A program made the position numbers and the translations under genes. A stretch of 64,000 nucleotides of DNA. It comes from Anadara kagoshimensis. Taxonomy: Eukaryota; Mollusca; Bivalvia; Arcoida; Arcidae. The DNA is taken from contig CM037869.1 of NCBI GenBank assembly GCA_021292105.1, positions 248,001 to 312,000 of the forward strand. Direction: 5' to 3'. Below are positions 9,909 through 21,985 of the stretch, piece after piece (the stretch's first letter is position 1; every line of letters starts with the position of its first letter). The notes beneath the pieces were generated by a model that worked only from the letters and a program-made list of their open reading frames with translations, did not search any database and was not told the DNA's origin.

Positions 9909-12900
9909 CAGTGTTCGAAATTTACGCCAGTCCGTCGACCCGACGCCGATAAATTACATTTAGGACCGAGGTCATTTCTAACATACCAGTCCTGCTGACT
10001 GACAATTATTTAGACAACCCTTCATTATAAATAAAGCACAATTTACAAAACTAAAATTAAAGAATTAAAACCCGTGTCACAGTCGTATGACTTGTAAAAT
10101 TAAAGCGAGAATAATAGCTTCATAATTAGTGATCTCAGCATGAACGTACCGTTTACATTTCCATTTTGGGAACGAGGTTATATATATTTACCTTCAAAGT
10201 CGTTTATGCGTTTGCATCTCATGTAAAAAATTATACACTAAAGAAAGCGTCAGTGTGATACAGAATAACGTTATGTCAGCCTAGCCGTACGGTGAACATG
10301 TGTAGATTTCTCGACGGGGTTAAACCGCCAGAACCCAAAAAAAAGAAAAACTGATGAAGAAAAGAGGGAAACGCAGAAACAATATGATCAAACTAAACGA
10401 GTAAGGCAGTACAATTCTAAGTGGGAATCTGAATTCTCGTGGTTATTGTATGACCAGAAGGGGAAAATGTTTTGTAGAACATGCCGAGCTATATTTGGAC
10501 CACTTGGGAAAAACCCCTCTGCATCAAATGCAGCAGTGCCAGAAATGTATAAGCGGTATGCTGGCGGACCTTTTGTAAGTGGGACCCAAAATTTAAAACA
10601 CAGCACTTTATTAGATCATGAAAAATCTAATGGTCATAAAACGGCTCTGGGTTTTATGGAAAAACGTACAGCCAAGCCAGGCACAAGTTCTGCTGAAAAA
10701 GCTCTAGCATCTTTGAACAAGGAAGTGTTTCAGAAATTGGACAAACTTTTTTGAATGGCTCATGCCATTGCAAAACATTCTAGGCCATTTAGTGATATGA
10801 TCTGGATGTCAGAATTGGAACACATATTAGGTGTTGACTTGGGAAAAACGTACAATAACGATAAATCTTGCAGAAAATTCATAAACTCTATTGCCGAAAC
10901 AGAAAGACTTGGTGTTGATGAAATGTTTAAATCTGCAAACTTTTTGACAGTTCTTTCGGATGGGTCAGTGGATGTATCTGTCAGAGAGAATGAAATTGTT
11001 TATGGTCGCTTATCTAACAAAGGGAAAATTAATATTGTATTTTTAGGAGTTGTATCCGTTCCTCGTGCTGATGCAAATGGAATATTTAATGCCATTCTAA
11101 AAGCCTTAAATACGACATTTTTCAACTCGAACGAGAATGAAATTTATTCAAAAATTGTGGCATATGGTAGTGATGGAGCTTCAGTTAATACAGGAGAACA
11201 GAATGGGGTTATTGCCAAGTTACGCCAAAAAATGCCAGCTGGAAACACAGTTGTTATTGTGCATTGTTTAGTTCATCGTCTTGAACTAGCTTACAAGAAA
11301 GCATTCAAAGCTATTAAACTTTATGATAAAGTTATCAGTTTATTGAGCAACTTGTATTCATTTTATCATAAAAGTGCATTACAGAGAAGCAATTTGAAAA
11401 CTGCTTTCCATGCTATGATCATGAATATGTCCAGGGATATATGTTACCCGACAAGAATTGGTGGAACCAGATGGCTAGGCCACACTCTTTTAGCATTAGA
11501 AAAACTCTGGAGAGCATACCCAGCTTTTGTAATGCATCTTGGACAGGTAAAATTGAATATCTGACTTAGTAATTTTTACTTTTCTCAATTTCTCTGTAAA
11601 ATCATACACATGATTCTCATGCTTTGTTTTCTTTACTTTAAGTAGGTAAAATTAATCAGGATCAATTGATGTTACAATGTAATAATAAAAATAATAACTC
11701 AAGTAATCCATATGCTAATTTATTAACTAGTTTAACCACACCACTGAAACTTAAGTTCAGTGCACGTCATGACTTTAAAGCTACTGGGCTTAATTCTTGT
11801 GTTTTTATTCGTGTTTACTTTTCCTGTTTGTGACTTGGCTTTGGCTTTCAAACTCATTTCTAAGTGTGCTTTTTCAGGTGCATTTAAACACCATTGTCAT
11901 AGATAAACAGAGCAGAATATATAAATAATTAAAACATAAAAATGTTTTTCAGGTTAGTGAATCTAGAGAGCCCAGTAACAGTGCTGTGAAACCTAAAGCT
12001 GTTTGCATGCTAAAATTATTGAAGTCGAGAGCTGTGATTGTGTTTGGCCATTTCCTCCAAGACCTCTTAGCTGTTTTGTCCAAAGTATCAAAGGTTCTAC
12101 AAGAAAGAGATAGCAGTATATATGAGAGCCACCACATCATCCACACTGCTGAATTGACCATCAAAAAGTATGCTGACAGGTGTGTTTTATATTGAAGTAC
12201 TTAAATTTCACCATAAAGAAAATGCAGGTACTAAATGCAGTAGTGGAATACTAATAACATATAATTTGTATATACTGTTATGTAATGATTTATCCGTGAT
12301 TTTCTTTCAATTTATACCTCTCCTGGATGTCTACTAATTGAGGTTTCAGTTCTCAGTATTTTAACTTTATGTACTCTAAATTCACATACAGTGGCTGATC
12401 ATGAAAGGAAAGTAAATTAAAATTAAGAAGAGACATTTCTAAAAACATTTTAAAGATGTCCCTTTATTATAATTTTTTAAACTTTTATTTGTTCACATAG
12501 GAATGGCTACTTCTTAAATGGAGTGGTTGACTGCAACAGTTTTAAGGGAACAGAACTTACTGGTAGTCTAGATATGTTTAATGAAACAAGAAATAAGGCA
12601 GTTGATAATCTGCTGCTCTGTCTGCAAGATAGATTTAAAGATATAAGTGATGGATTGCTTAATGCAACCAAGGTTGCAGATTTGTCTACATGGCCAGTTA
12701 CATTGGACAGCATGAATGGTATAAAAAGGCCTGTTCAATTTTTAACCAGTTTCAGTTTTCTCTTGGTTTTTAATTTTGTTTTGCATGAGATGGAGTTGAA
12801 TCTATTGCATTCTTCATTACTGTTTGTTGCAGTTTGTATTTTGTTACAGTGTTTAAAGTTATTTCATGAATTTGTTTTATATATAGAATGAGTTAATTTG

Positions 12901-14473
12901 TGTATATTCAGTATGTATCATTTTGAATGTTTATTTTGAAAGTCACCTTTCAAAACATCTCACTAGAGAAAGATGTGTCTGATTATCTAATGGTCTCCTC
13001 TGGACACTACTTGCACTTCTTTAAATAATGTTCCTTAATAAGCTATCAACACAACTCATGTGACGTCCAAACTTTGAAGTTGTGACTTTACAGCCAGCAG
13101 TTTTAATATTAGTCATAATATCATTTGTCTTTATTCATGTTTTCTTTTTGTGTTATAAATAGTGTATAGTATACATTTGTGTTTCAAACTCATTTCTAAA
13201 ACCTAAGTGTGCTTTTTCAGATGCTTTTAACTTATTTGACATTGTATTTTATGGTGTACCCTGTATTATATACTTCCAGATTATGGTGACCAGTTTATCC
13301 AAGAGGTGGTAACACATTTTCAGTCCACTCTCCTTGAACAGAAAATAAGTTTGAGTTGTATTGACAGTGAATGGACCAGTCTTAAATCTGCCATCTATAA
13401 AGAGTATGTATTTACCATTATGTTTTAGAAAGGTTTTTCTTGATAAATGTTTTGCAGATTCATTCCGCATCTTGAACAATACATTAAACACCCATTTTGA
13501 GTGCTGGAGCCTGGAAGCAGCTTTTCTGAAATAATTTGTCTGTACTTTTTATGGTGCCCAACTCTATACTTGGTACTTTTTATCCCTTTATTATCACTAG
13601 CTGCAGTAGAATCCAAAATAATAAAATAGATATAAGTGAAATAACATGTGTATATTTATAATTCTATCATCTACAGGTTTATTGTAGATACTTCATGATC
13701 ATCTTCACTATAGAAGTATTAGCACTAACATGATCTAATTCAAATCATTTTCATTTTCAGTCATGAAAGGGTGGATCAGCTTAACTGGGAACTCATCAAT
13801 AAACAGTATGGTTCCAAACATGCCAACATACTGGCTGTTATTGACTTGATACTGACTCTTCCTGCAAGTAGTGCTGAATGTGAGCGGGGCTTCAGTAACA
13901 TGAAAATTATAAAATCTTCATACAGAAACAGGTTGTCTGACAGTTCTCTTTCTGACTTGATGGCAGTGCAGTTGTTGTCTCATGATATTTGTCACTTTGA
14001 TCCTCAGTCAGCAATCCACCACTGGAACTCTGCCTCTGTGAGATGTAGAAGACCAAATTTCTGGGTGACAATACTACAGACAATTTAACTTTAGACTCTG
14101 AACTTGATGTTCAGCTTGATAAGGATGAAGATAGTGATCTTGAAGACAAAATAGATTCAGACCATGATGATGTAGACTATGATTCAGCTGTAGACTCTGC
14201 ACCTGAACTTGAAGATGTCTGTAGTGACATTGATTGAATTTCTTTTATGTTGATTGTATATTACCAGAAAATGTGAATTCTGATTTCTGAATGAAGGGAA
14301 ATTAAACACAGATTTGTAAATGTCTTTGTTGGGTTTTATTTAGGTTAGGTCTTTGTTAGATCTTAATTGTCCTGTTTTTTTGCAGGGCCAGCAATTTGTG
14401 ACAAGGACTGACAACTTTTGAAAGTTGCTGGTCCTTCTGTCCACCTGAATTTTTGAGTTAGAGGGAAACACTG
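9909..14473 (+). mobile_element. Complete hAT transposon with 8-bp target duplication
   Basis: The ends are CAGTGTTCG on the left and ...GGAAACACTG on the right. They form a short 7-bp perfect terminal inverted repeat that becomes imperfect further in. TTTACATC flanks both sides (9901-9908 and 14474-14481), the 8-bp target duplication diagnostic of hAT insertion. Length is 4,565 bp. Subterminal blocks rich in CCAGTCC and GGACTGAC/CTGGTCC occur at both ends and could be transposase binding sites. The interior holds one multi-exon transposase gene in sense. The intact ends and duplication with only a few coding lesions suggest a relatively recent insertion. Confidence 0.92.
10293..14237 (+). 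pseudogene. Multi-exon ZNF862-like hAT transposase
   Basis: Would bind the element's ends and cut and paste it. Exon 1 (to 11546) opens without an ATG after a basic PKKRKT stretch. It continues with a TTF-type zinc finger (FCRTC...HSTLLDHEKSNGH) and the RNase-H-like core (LSDGSVDVS, YGSDGASVNTG, CLVHRLELA, GGTRWLGH). Further exons are 11953-12179, 12501-12718 and 13280-13403; their GT/AG borders and reading phases fit each other exactly. The next exon begins at 13458 but its end is unclear. The last starts at 13761 and holds the dimerisation motif PASSAECERGFS. An acidic tail (14090-14237) ends SDID. Lesions: TGA at 10752-10754, probably a former CGA arginine codon; TGA at 13498-13500 if that exon is read; and a frame change near 14060 before the acidic tail. 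A domesticated host gene is less likely because the transposon ends are present. Confidence 0.88.
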
Positions 14474-14481
14474 TTTACATC

Positions 14482-15640
14482 ATGTCACGATTATGTTCCT
14501 TAAAATTCATTATTCATGTTATTAAAAGTTGCAGAGTTGGTAACGACTATTAAATTAAAATTATATGTTGTCTGTGGCATTGACCTTTTCGAAAACATGA
14601 CAGGGGAGATACCCCCATGAACGAAAACGAGGGGGGGGGGTAGAATACTAGTCAACTCGTTCCCACTAACTTTTGCCAACTTGTTCCACTTTTTATCAGG
14701 TCAGGTTTAAGTTCAAATTAAGCTATAATAGCTAAATAGAGCGATAATAGCCTTTTAAGGACACGAAACAAAGCAACTTCCGTGATTTAACACCCGGTAT
14801 ATACTCTTGGGAAGTTGCATTATGATACTTGTTTAAAATCACCATTTACATTTCAAGTGCACCGTTGGTGATACCCAACACATCGTTATAATCAATATCG
14901 TCATTACTTTTTTATTTCAAACACTAGATCAACAAAACTTTCGTTAAACATTAACCACGTCTCAATGAATCCGCCATGTTCAGTAACCTGGATGTAGGGC
15001 CACTTACAGCATCAAAAATCTACAATAGGACAAAATGGGACACTTATAATGATGCATGCGATTTTTTGTAGTTTCTTCCAGGCGCCAGATGGAATACACC
15101 AAAGAAGATGGAAAAAAGTCACAGACCCTACATAAAACAGGGGGGCGTATTAAAAAGGTACCTGTATAAAATATATGAACTATTTTTAATCATACCAAGT
15201 GATGACTTTTCTGTGGCATCCTCCAGTACAATGACAACTTCCTTATAAAATCATTTGGTTCTCCTTCGTATGGTGTCATTCCATTTTTTGGTCAAAATAT
15301 CGGCCTCCTCTGTCCTTCCAAGATTACATATCTCTCTTATTTGTGCAAGAATAATGTTTAAATGTCTTCTTTTGTTCTGTCTGGTAGTTTGTTAAAATTG
15401 GATCTGTCCATTGGTGTTATGAATGAGTTTTTCACCTTTGCCAGGGTATTTTCCTTCAATAATATCCTATATTAACATATTTAATTACGGCATCAGTTAT
15501 CAGCAATATTTCAGTATGATATCATATATTAACAACTAAGGTATACTCCCTCATGCAAAGTACCCCTTGGCTAAATTTACTTTGGTCCTTTGGGTATCTT
15601 TTCAACATCTTGAAAACAATTTTGGTTGCATAAGTTTGGT
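14482..15640. other. Stretch without a recognisable gene, bearing iterated motifs
   Basis: No coding sequence is seen. It contains a G-run (about 14630-14640) and CAACTCGTTCC-type motifs at 14655-14692. GGTATACTCCCTCATGCAAA near 15540 recurs in inverted orientation at about 61809-61839. Confidence 0.45.
14655..14692 (+). repeat. Iterated CAACTCGTTCC / AACTTGTTCC motif
   Basis: CAACTCGTTCC is followed about 23 bp later by CAACTTGTTCC, with AACTTTTGC between. The inverse form occurs at 44975-45065 and further copies at 17056-17070 and 49610-49690. It could be a transposase-binding subterminal repeat of an unrecognised family. Confidence 0.5.
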
Positions 15641-15646
15641 CCATTA

Positions 15647-15692
15647 AGCACTACTGATGAGGAAACGTATTCCAAAATGGCCGTCTAATGCT
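15647..15692 (+). ncRNA. Hammerhead-ribozyme-like motif, copy 1
   Basis: In order: stem I strand AGCACTA (15647-15653); the invariant core CTGATGA (15654-15660); stem II GGAA/TTCC with loop ACGTA; AAA where GAA is expected (15674-15676); a self-complementary stem III ATGG/CCGT with no loop; then GTC at the expected cleavage point (C15685); and stem I return TAATGCT with one mismatch. A minimal stem III is typical of hammerheads in Penelope-like retroelements and metazoan retrozymes, which act as dimers. The changed GAA suggests this copy is inactive. The second copy (55066-55111) retains GAA. Confidence 0.65.
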
Positions 15693-17040
15693 GTAAAATT
15701 AAAACTGGTATACTTAATACGTAATATGATAAAGAAAATGATCCTATATTACAAGAATAAGTTTGCAATTATACAGTTAGCTCCCAATCCAAAAATAATT
15801 ATAACTAAATATATTTAAACTTTTAGTTTATTTTGTGTTTTGGCATTATTAAAATATATCTTGTACTATTATGTTTATGATATTAATTAAAAATATTTGT
15901 TAAAACTGGTATAATTTTCTTGATAAATGTCATTTAAAAACATTTTTTATTTTTACTTTTTCAATGATTTGAAAAAATATTAAAAATTAACTTGATTATT
16001 TCCCTTTGTAAATAATACGCGTCACATTAAAATGGACTCTATCCATATAAATTCATATATATTTTTTAATTCCACTTCATTTTAGATCAGTAAAGGATGT
16101 TGGGATGCAGACAGCATCAACGGATTCCAATAATAACAGCCACACAATCACTGTTACTGCAGATATACATTTTGGTACATCTGCATCGCTGTTGGGTCTG
16201 AGTTCCCATCACCGAAATACGTGAAAAGAAAAGGGAAAAATAACTTCAACGAAATAGAAACAGACACATCACATGAGGGGGCTTCCAAACGAAAATCTTC
16301 AAGATTAAAAAAAGAAGAAAATCTAGTGATTCACTAGAGTTTAAATGTGGACAATGTGGCACAATATACGAGTCTAGATAAGTGAAACCATCCACATGGA
16401 TTGGTTGTTCTGAAGGAAATTATGCATTTACTGTCTACAATATAAAAAATTACGACACCTGTATCATTTGCTATCTCGGTAAAATGCAGTCTGGTGAACA
16501 AGTGTGTTAGTATATGCCAAGTATTAAAATGAAATTGTTTTGCAATATAGAAGCGTGTATCATGCAAAGGGTTATTTGCAGGAAGTTAGTTGTCATATAA
16601 TCACTCTTGATGAAAGTCACATTGTGCAGTAATGAAAACAATATCCTGACTGACTTAATAAACATCTCCAATCAAACAGCAGATGATAAAGGTTTGGTGA
16701 ATCATTGCTATAGTTCTAATAATTTCTAGTGTCCTTTATATGTATTAAACAAATACTGGTCATTAAAACATTTTAACAAAGGGGTGAATACATTGGTGTT
16801 CCTTAAATAGGAAGGATTTACAGTAACAAATATTGAAAAAAACCACAATTGTCCTTTGTTCTTCAAATAACAGTTTATTAAACATTAAGTTTCAGTAAGA
16901 CTTTAAAAATGTCCCACAAAAATAATATAAAAATTCGATAATTTCGTAAAAACAGTTGATACACCTTTTTACATAATATAACACTAAATTAAATGTGCCA
17001 CCGTAGGAAAAATGTCAATTTCAAACATCCTTCAACAGAG
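15693..17040. other. AT-rich stretch with one exon-like segment
   Basis: Around 16086-16340, after a T-rich tract ending in AG, an open reading includes KYVKRKGKNNFNEIETD and KRKSSRLKKEEN. It is basic and low-complexity, and I cannot assign it. Nothing else is recognisable. Confidence 0.35.
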
Positions 17041-17085
17041 GTGCCAACTTTTTTACCAACTCGTTCCAACTTTTTTACCAAATTC
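17041..17085 (+). repeat. Iterated CCAACTTTTTTACCAA / CAACTCGTTCC block
   Basis: GCCAACTTTTTTACCAACTCGTTCCAACTTTTTTACCAA in two linked halves, with a period near 24 bp. Same motif family as 14655-14692. Confidence 0.5.
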
Positions 17086-17410
17086 CTCAAAAAAATTTCG
17101 CTATTTTATGATTTTAATAAACTTTGTTGTATTTTTATTTATGATAATTCAAGAGATTTTTGTGTTACATCTTATTGGTTCCATCCGCGATATTACAGAT
17201 TGTATTTAAACGGACAATTTTCCTTTATTTTAAATTATTATTTAAGTCTGATAACTGGATAATGCACGATTATTAACAAGAATAGAGATAAATGATATTC
17301 TTGTATTATTTATCTTTTTATTTGTTAATTAATTAAATTATTTAAACGTATCCTTTATTTGGGAAATAACTCTTTACTTCATGCTTTAAAAACAATGGAA
17401 TGCGATTAAA

Positions 17411-17960
17411 ACAAGAGGCCAATTGGCATTAACGCTCACCTGTGACCTTGACATTTGAATCCATTAGCTTTATTCATATATCACAATGATCATTAGGTCA
17501 ATATTCTAATATACAAGAGGCCAATGAGCCTTAACGCTCAACTGAGGCCGAGAACATATCTCATGCAGAGGTTCAATAGTCACTGACATTAATTAAAGAG
17601 AAGTCCAGATTTTCAGCAGTAAGAGCCAATTATATGCAAGGGTTTTACATATTTATTATAGCTTTTCCTAAGAATGCTACATATAACATATTTAAAGTCT
17701 AGCTACAATACATTATTTTTAAACAGCTAAAGAATCTATATATCAAATTGAACATTAGGCCAATACCTACAATATTCTAACATGCATGTCTATATAAATT
17801 GTTTATAGTTTTTGGGACCATAAACAATTTTAGTATTTGTTTGCACCTGTAACCTTGGCCCTCATCTATATATCAAAATGATCGCTAAGCCAATGCCTAC
17901 AATATTCAAATATACATGTATATGCAAGGATCTCCTTTATATCGACTATTTGAAAGAGCT
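17411..17960 (+). repeat. Partial bookended composite repeat
   Basis: ACAAGAGGCCAATTGGCATT with AACGCTCACCTG starts at about 17412, and a second start, ACAAGAGGCCAATGAGCCTT, lies at 17513. This looks like one copy inserted in another or a terminal duplication. Inside are degenerate 145-bp-type units (ACCTACAATATTC.A.ATACATGT.TAT). The right terminus is absent. It is the same family as 25686-27293. Confidence 0.75.
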
Positions 17961-18530
17961 GAATAAAGGTCAAAGTATGAGTGTTAGGATAGAGGATCTT
18001 TTGAAACAAGGAAAGTATTATACGCGACGTGGATATCATAATTGATAAAATTCCGTCATCTAAAAGTTTAACTGAAAAAAGGACTGTGCTAATTCAAAGT
18101 CTTAATTTACTTATTAGTAAAAGTTCGAGGTCAAACTTTTTCGAAGAAGAGAGTAGTTATTGTGATAGAATAAATTTCTATGAACATGTTTAGACAGTTG
18201 ACTAATTAACTATTCCTTAACTAGTTTATATGGTTTCTTACAGACACATTACCCAATATTAGATTTTCCACTTTTTATTTCTTTGTTCCGGATTTCCTGG
18301 AAATGTGACTTTTAATAGCTATGTCTCAGATGTATTGTGTTATGTAAATCAGATATAACGCGGCTAGTATTTTGATAGCGTTGTTTGTTTTTGAATTTGT
18401 TTTTAGCGTCAGTAGCGCAAGATGACCACTGGATAGTCCGGGTCGATATTCCGATTAAAAGTTAGTGAAAATAAAGTAAATATGTATGTTGTATTTTAAT
18501 TATTTAAATTTGAGCTGAATTCCAATTTAT
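17961..18530. other. Stretch without a recognisable gene
   Basis: No coding or repeat signal that I could identify. Confidence 0.4.
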
Positions 18531-18784
18531 AATTATTATATTGAAACAACTTGTGATTGGACCTCATATGAAGTGATAGTGGAGAACCCAGATTTAGATA
18601 TGTGCCAGAAATTTGAAGAATGCAAATCACAAGCAGATAAACTGGATAAAATGAATTATCCTGCACAAATACTATCTATCGCTGGATAATATAAAGAATA
18701 ATCCAAAGCTAATGAAGTACTACATAGGTCTTCCGGATTATAGTTTGTTTGGTTTTTTTAAGGATTTTTGCACTCTAATTATCT
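18531..18784 (+). pseudogene. Second copy of the Harbinger-element 5' exon
   Basis: Closely matches 20975-21245. Both encode IETTCDW.SYEV, SQADKLDKM or SKADKLDKM, and KLMKYYIGL. This copy keeps a cleaner end (GLPDYSLF...FCTLI, then stop), where the other has a long T run. A short insertion near 18680 (ACTATCTATCGCTGG versus ACTATCGCTGG) shifts the frame. It is an isolated exon: no DDE domain follows it. It probably arose by partial duplication or a second insertion of the same transposon. Confidence 0.7.
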
Positions 18785-19189
18785 GAACATAACAGGATGA
18801 ATATGATGTTATTCTGTTGGTCATCTCCAGGTTGTTCGTAAACAAGTACCATACATAAACCCTGGCACTAAACATATCGCTGAGCACACATCACAACATC
18901 AACATCTGCTCCAGGTTATAATAAAGCTGGTATTTTATAATCACCACGTTTTGAGTTGTTTCATTACAAGAAGCACAAAGGATAGCACCGCCCTTATCAA
19001 ACGCATATTACCAAGAGATTTTCTCCATACTCTGCTGCAAAATCACAACAGAATAGCAAGGTAATCTTAGACAGGAGACAAAAAAGTACCACAGAAGGAC
19101 CCCCAAGTAGAAATGAAGATAAATTGAACAATTGTGAACGTATAACTAACAATGACAAACAATGTAAGTATTGAACACTGTGACATTAT
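18785..19189. other. Stretch without a recognisable gene
   Basis: No open frame here resembles a known protein, and no element ends are seen. Confidence 0.35.
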
Positions 19190-19335
19190 TATACCCCAGA
19201 TAATTTCATGGGTGGTAAACTTGCAGATTTAATGCCTTCGTGACAGTCACTAATTGCACTCGTGGATGTTGTTCAGGGTTATCGGATTGAATTTACACAA
19301 ACTCCTGTGCAAATTTCAAGACCAAAACCTATTAT
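19190..19335 (+). mobile_element. Possible DIRS-like reverse-transcriptase shred
   Basis: A short reading that includes VVQGYRIEFTQTPVQISRPK resembles the leader of the reverse-transcriptase domain in tyrosine-recombinase (DIRS-type) retroelements. The resemblance ends at about 19330, where unrelated sequence continues the frame. It is a small, broken fossil; the assignment is weak. Confidence 0.35.
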
Positions 19336-19679
19336 GCTTTATCTAAAGAATGTACCTTCATTGACTTGGAAATTCCCCGGATGTACATTTTTCAAGCATC
19401 TCCTCGGAATTCCGAGGATATATTTGGAAAATCCTAGGAAATTTTGTTTTCATGAAATTGTTCGTGGATTTTCCGAGTATACATTAGAATCCTTGGAAAA
19501 TCCCTTAGAAATGCCAGACTTTAACAAAATATTACTTGGAAAATATACAAATAACACAGAAAAAATTAGAACAATTTTGTTTCGGAAAATTGTAGAACTT
19601 GAACAAAATATAACTAGGAAATTAAAAATAAAAATTATAGCAGAAATGTTATAATTTTCATGTTAGTGTTTATTTTCAG

Positions 19680-19895
19680 ACTGATGGAATAAAAATGGAA
19701 ATCAATGGTAAAACGAGGAAAACCTGCAACACTGAAAATAAATGGCAAAACAACAAAGAAACCTGTACTACTGGAACTAAAAAGGAAAACATCAACGAAT
19801 CCCTGCACCATTGGAAAGAAATGGCGAAAAGAACGAGGAAAACCTGCAACACTGAAAAAAAACATCGCAAAAACAACAGTCAGATGGAAGTGTAT
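19680..19895 (+). CDS. Exon-like segment encoding a basic, repetitive peptide
   Basis: Preceded by TTTATTTTCAG (acceptor-like) and followed by GTATGTTGG (donor-like). Two frames are open. One reads KRGKPATLKINGKTTKK and later KERGKPATLKKN, an internal repeat resembling AT-hook-like basic motifs. The other is Thr/Lys/Asn-rich. Which frame is used, and whether either is, cannot be decided. It lies upstream of the Harbinger transposase, so it may be a 5' exon of that element. Confidence 0.3.
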
Positions 19896-20879
19896 ATAGC
19901 TGGTATGTTGGTTTTAGGTAGTGTTGTGGTCAGTTAGCAATTAGCCCATTGTGTACCCCTTTGTGTGGTAGCAGTACACATCATACCCCTGATAATTAGC
20001 AGTAATACCTGTATACAGACATGTAGAGTATACCTTTAGGCCATGTGGTCAGTTCTGATTTGGGACACTGACAGTGTACATGTGTTTTTTTCAAACACCT
20101 TTTTGTTTAGATGATTTGTATTGAAAGTGTATTGTTCAGTAGATATATTGCATAAGTGCATATTGTGCTGTGTGCAGGGGAGTGGACTTCTGAGGTAAGT
20201 ACACATTAATGGCTAATTGCGAGCATGACTATGTTCCTGAATATTCAAGTTTTGAAAAGCATTTTAGAATTTTCACCTGTTTCTTTCCGTAGATTGATTA
20301 GACTATTATCACTATATATCAACAACTTGACATTCGATAATGTTTTTTTTTATATTTTTGTAGGTCCTTTTATGTACCATTGAAGCTTGGACCATTTGCT
20401 TGGACCTTTTACGTACCATTTAAGTATGGACCATTATGGTAGCAATTTGTGACAGTGATGTATATTTGTGTAATGGACAGTAGTAGTCAGTAGTGAACAG
20501 TAGTGGACTGTAATATTCATATTGAACCGTTTTGCACTAGACAGAAGTGCATGTAGTGTCAGACTTGTATATACTATTGTGTATAATGATGTAAATAAAT
20601 TTGTATATAATATAAATACGCATTCCATCTTTTGTGTGATAGCCAGCAAGCCATCTTGGCGACAATGTCGAGTCTTGTATTAGGCCCCCTAATACTTCAA
20701 ACCACCCAAGAACTTGAAAACTCAAAATGATTACAACGAGAACCTGCTTGCTTCTACCAATTTTTAAAAAGTTTGTTGTCAATGAGTTTACACTCAATAC
20801 ACTTCCAAGTTAGAAGCTATACAGCACAAGATAAACGACTGTTACAGTATCAGAATTGCTGTTGCCAATTATGATTATA

Positions 20880-21985
20880 TATATTATCTTAGCAAGATGT
20901 ATTTGAACTGATCAAGAAAGCAAAGTGTGATGCTTCTTACATCACTTCACCAGAAAAACAAGTTGTGTTAAAGTGCCATGATTATATTGAAACAACTTGT
21001 GATTGGGCCTCATATGAAGTGATGGTGGATAACCTAGATTTAGATGATATTTGTCAAAAATTTGGAAAATACAAATCAAAAGCAGATAAACTGGATAAAA
21101 TGAATTTTTCTGCACAAATACTATCGCTGGATAATATAAAGGATAATCCAAAACTGATGAAGTACTACATTGGTCTTTCGAATTGTATTGTTTTGTGTTT
21201 TTTTTATAGTTTTTTTTTTTTTTTTTTTTTTTTTTTTGCACTTATTATTTAAAATCTAAGGCAGTGTGTAAAGTATGCCTTTGGTCAACGGACAATGCAA
21301 AACAGTTATAATGAGAACAAAGGAATGGGTAAAAAACCAAGTGATCAAAGGGGAACAACACTTGAACAGGAATTATTCATGGTGCTCGTTAGATTGAAAT
21401 TTGGTTTGCCTTCAACGGATATAGCAATTCGTTTTGGAGTACTAGTATCTGACGCTACGTTTTCAAGTATATTTACAGCGTGTGTGAGTGACTTTACTCT
21501 ATTGAATTAGACAAAAATTAACAAACTGCCACCAACTGATTATTTTGAGTACTCCTATAAAAATTGTGATTGATTGTACAGAACTGTTTTCAGAAACGCC
21601 ATCATCATTAAATGCACACAACCAGTTTCATTCAAATTATAAACATCATTCAACTAAAAAAGTTACAGTTGGAAGAAATTCTGGTGAAGCAATTACATAT
21701 ATCTCGAGTATGTTTGGAGGAAGTGTTTCCGATAAGTTTATTACAAGTTATTCATCAGATTTTAGCAAGGAATGCTTCCTGGTGAAATGGTTAAGACAGA
21801 TAGGGGTTTACTACAGAAGAAAACTTGCAATTCCTATATTCAAACACAAGGACAAAACTCGATTTATTAAAGCAGAAACTCAAAAAAACCAAGAAAATAT
21901 CAGAAGCCAGAATTCATATTATTAAAGCTATGAGAAAAATAAAGCAATTTCATCTGTTTGTGACAGGACTATATATATAATATAT
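20880..21985 (+). pseudogene. PIF/Harbinger-type transposase (HTH plus DDE_4), decayed
   Basis: DNA transposase of the PIF/Harbinger group, most like ISL2EU/IS4EU types with a helix-turn-helix before the catalytic domain. Exon 1 (about 20895-21190) ends KLMKYYIGL and runs into a T-run. The HTH segment (21295-21510) contains QRGTTLEQELFMVLVRLKFG and STDIAIRFGV. The catalytic segment (from 21545) holds the first Asp in IVIDCTELF, then NAHNQFHSNYKHH. The second Asp, in TDRG near 21800, lies in another frame. The region of the catalytic Glu (ARIHIIKAMRKIK, about 21910) shows no Glu at the expected place. Frame changes and an extra segment between HTH and DDE make it inactive. No terminal repeats were found. 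Confidence 0.8.

Noticed and set aside
10388-10606. Minus-strand ORF
   Set aside because: Antisense shadow of the hAT transposase zinc-finger region.
19635-19876. Minus-strand ORFs with signal-peptide-like leucine/phenylalanine content
   Set aside because: They are antisense of a basic, A-rich exon-like segment; the hydrophobicity comes from complementing Lys codons.
20942-21241. Lys-rich minus-strand ORF opposite the Harbinger exon
   Set aside because: It is the antisense shadow of the exon plus the T-run; the plus strand explains the sequence.
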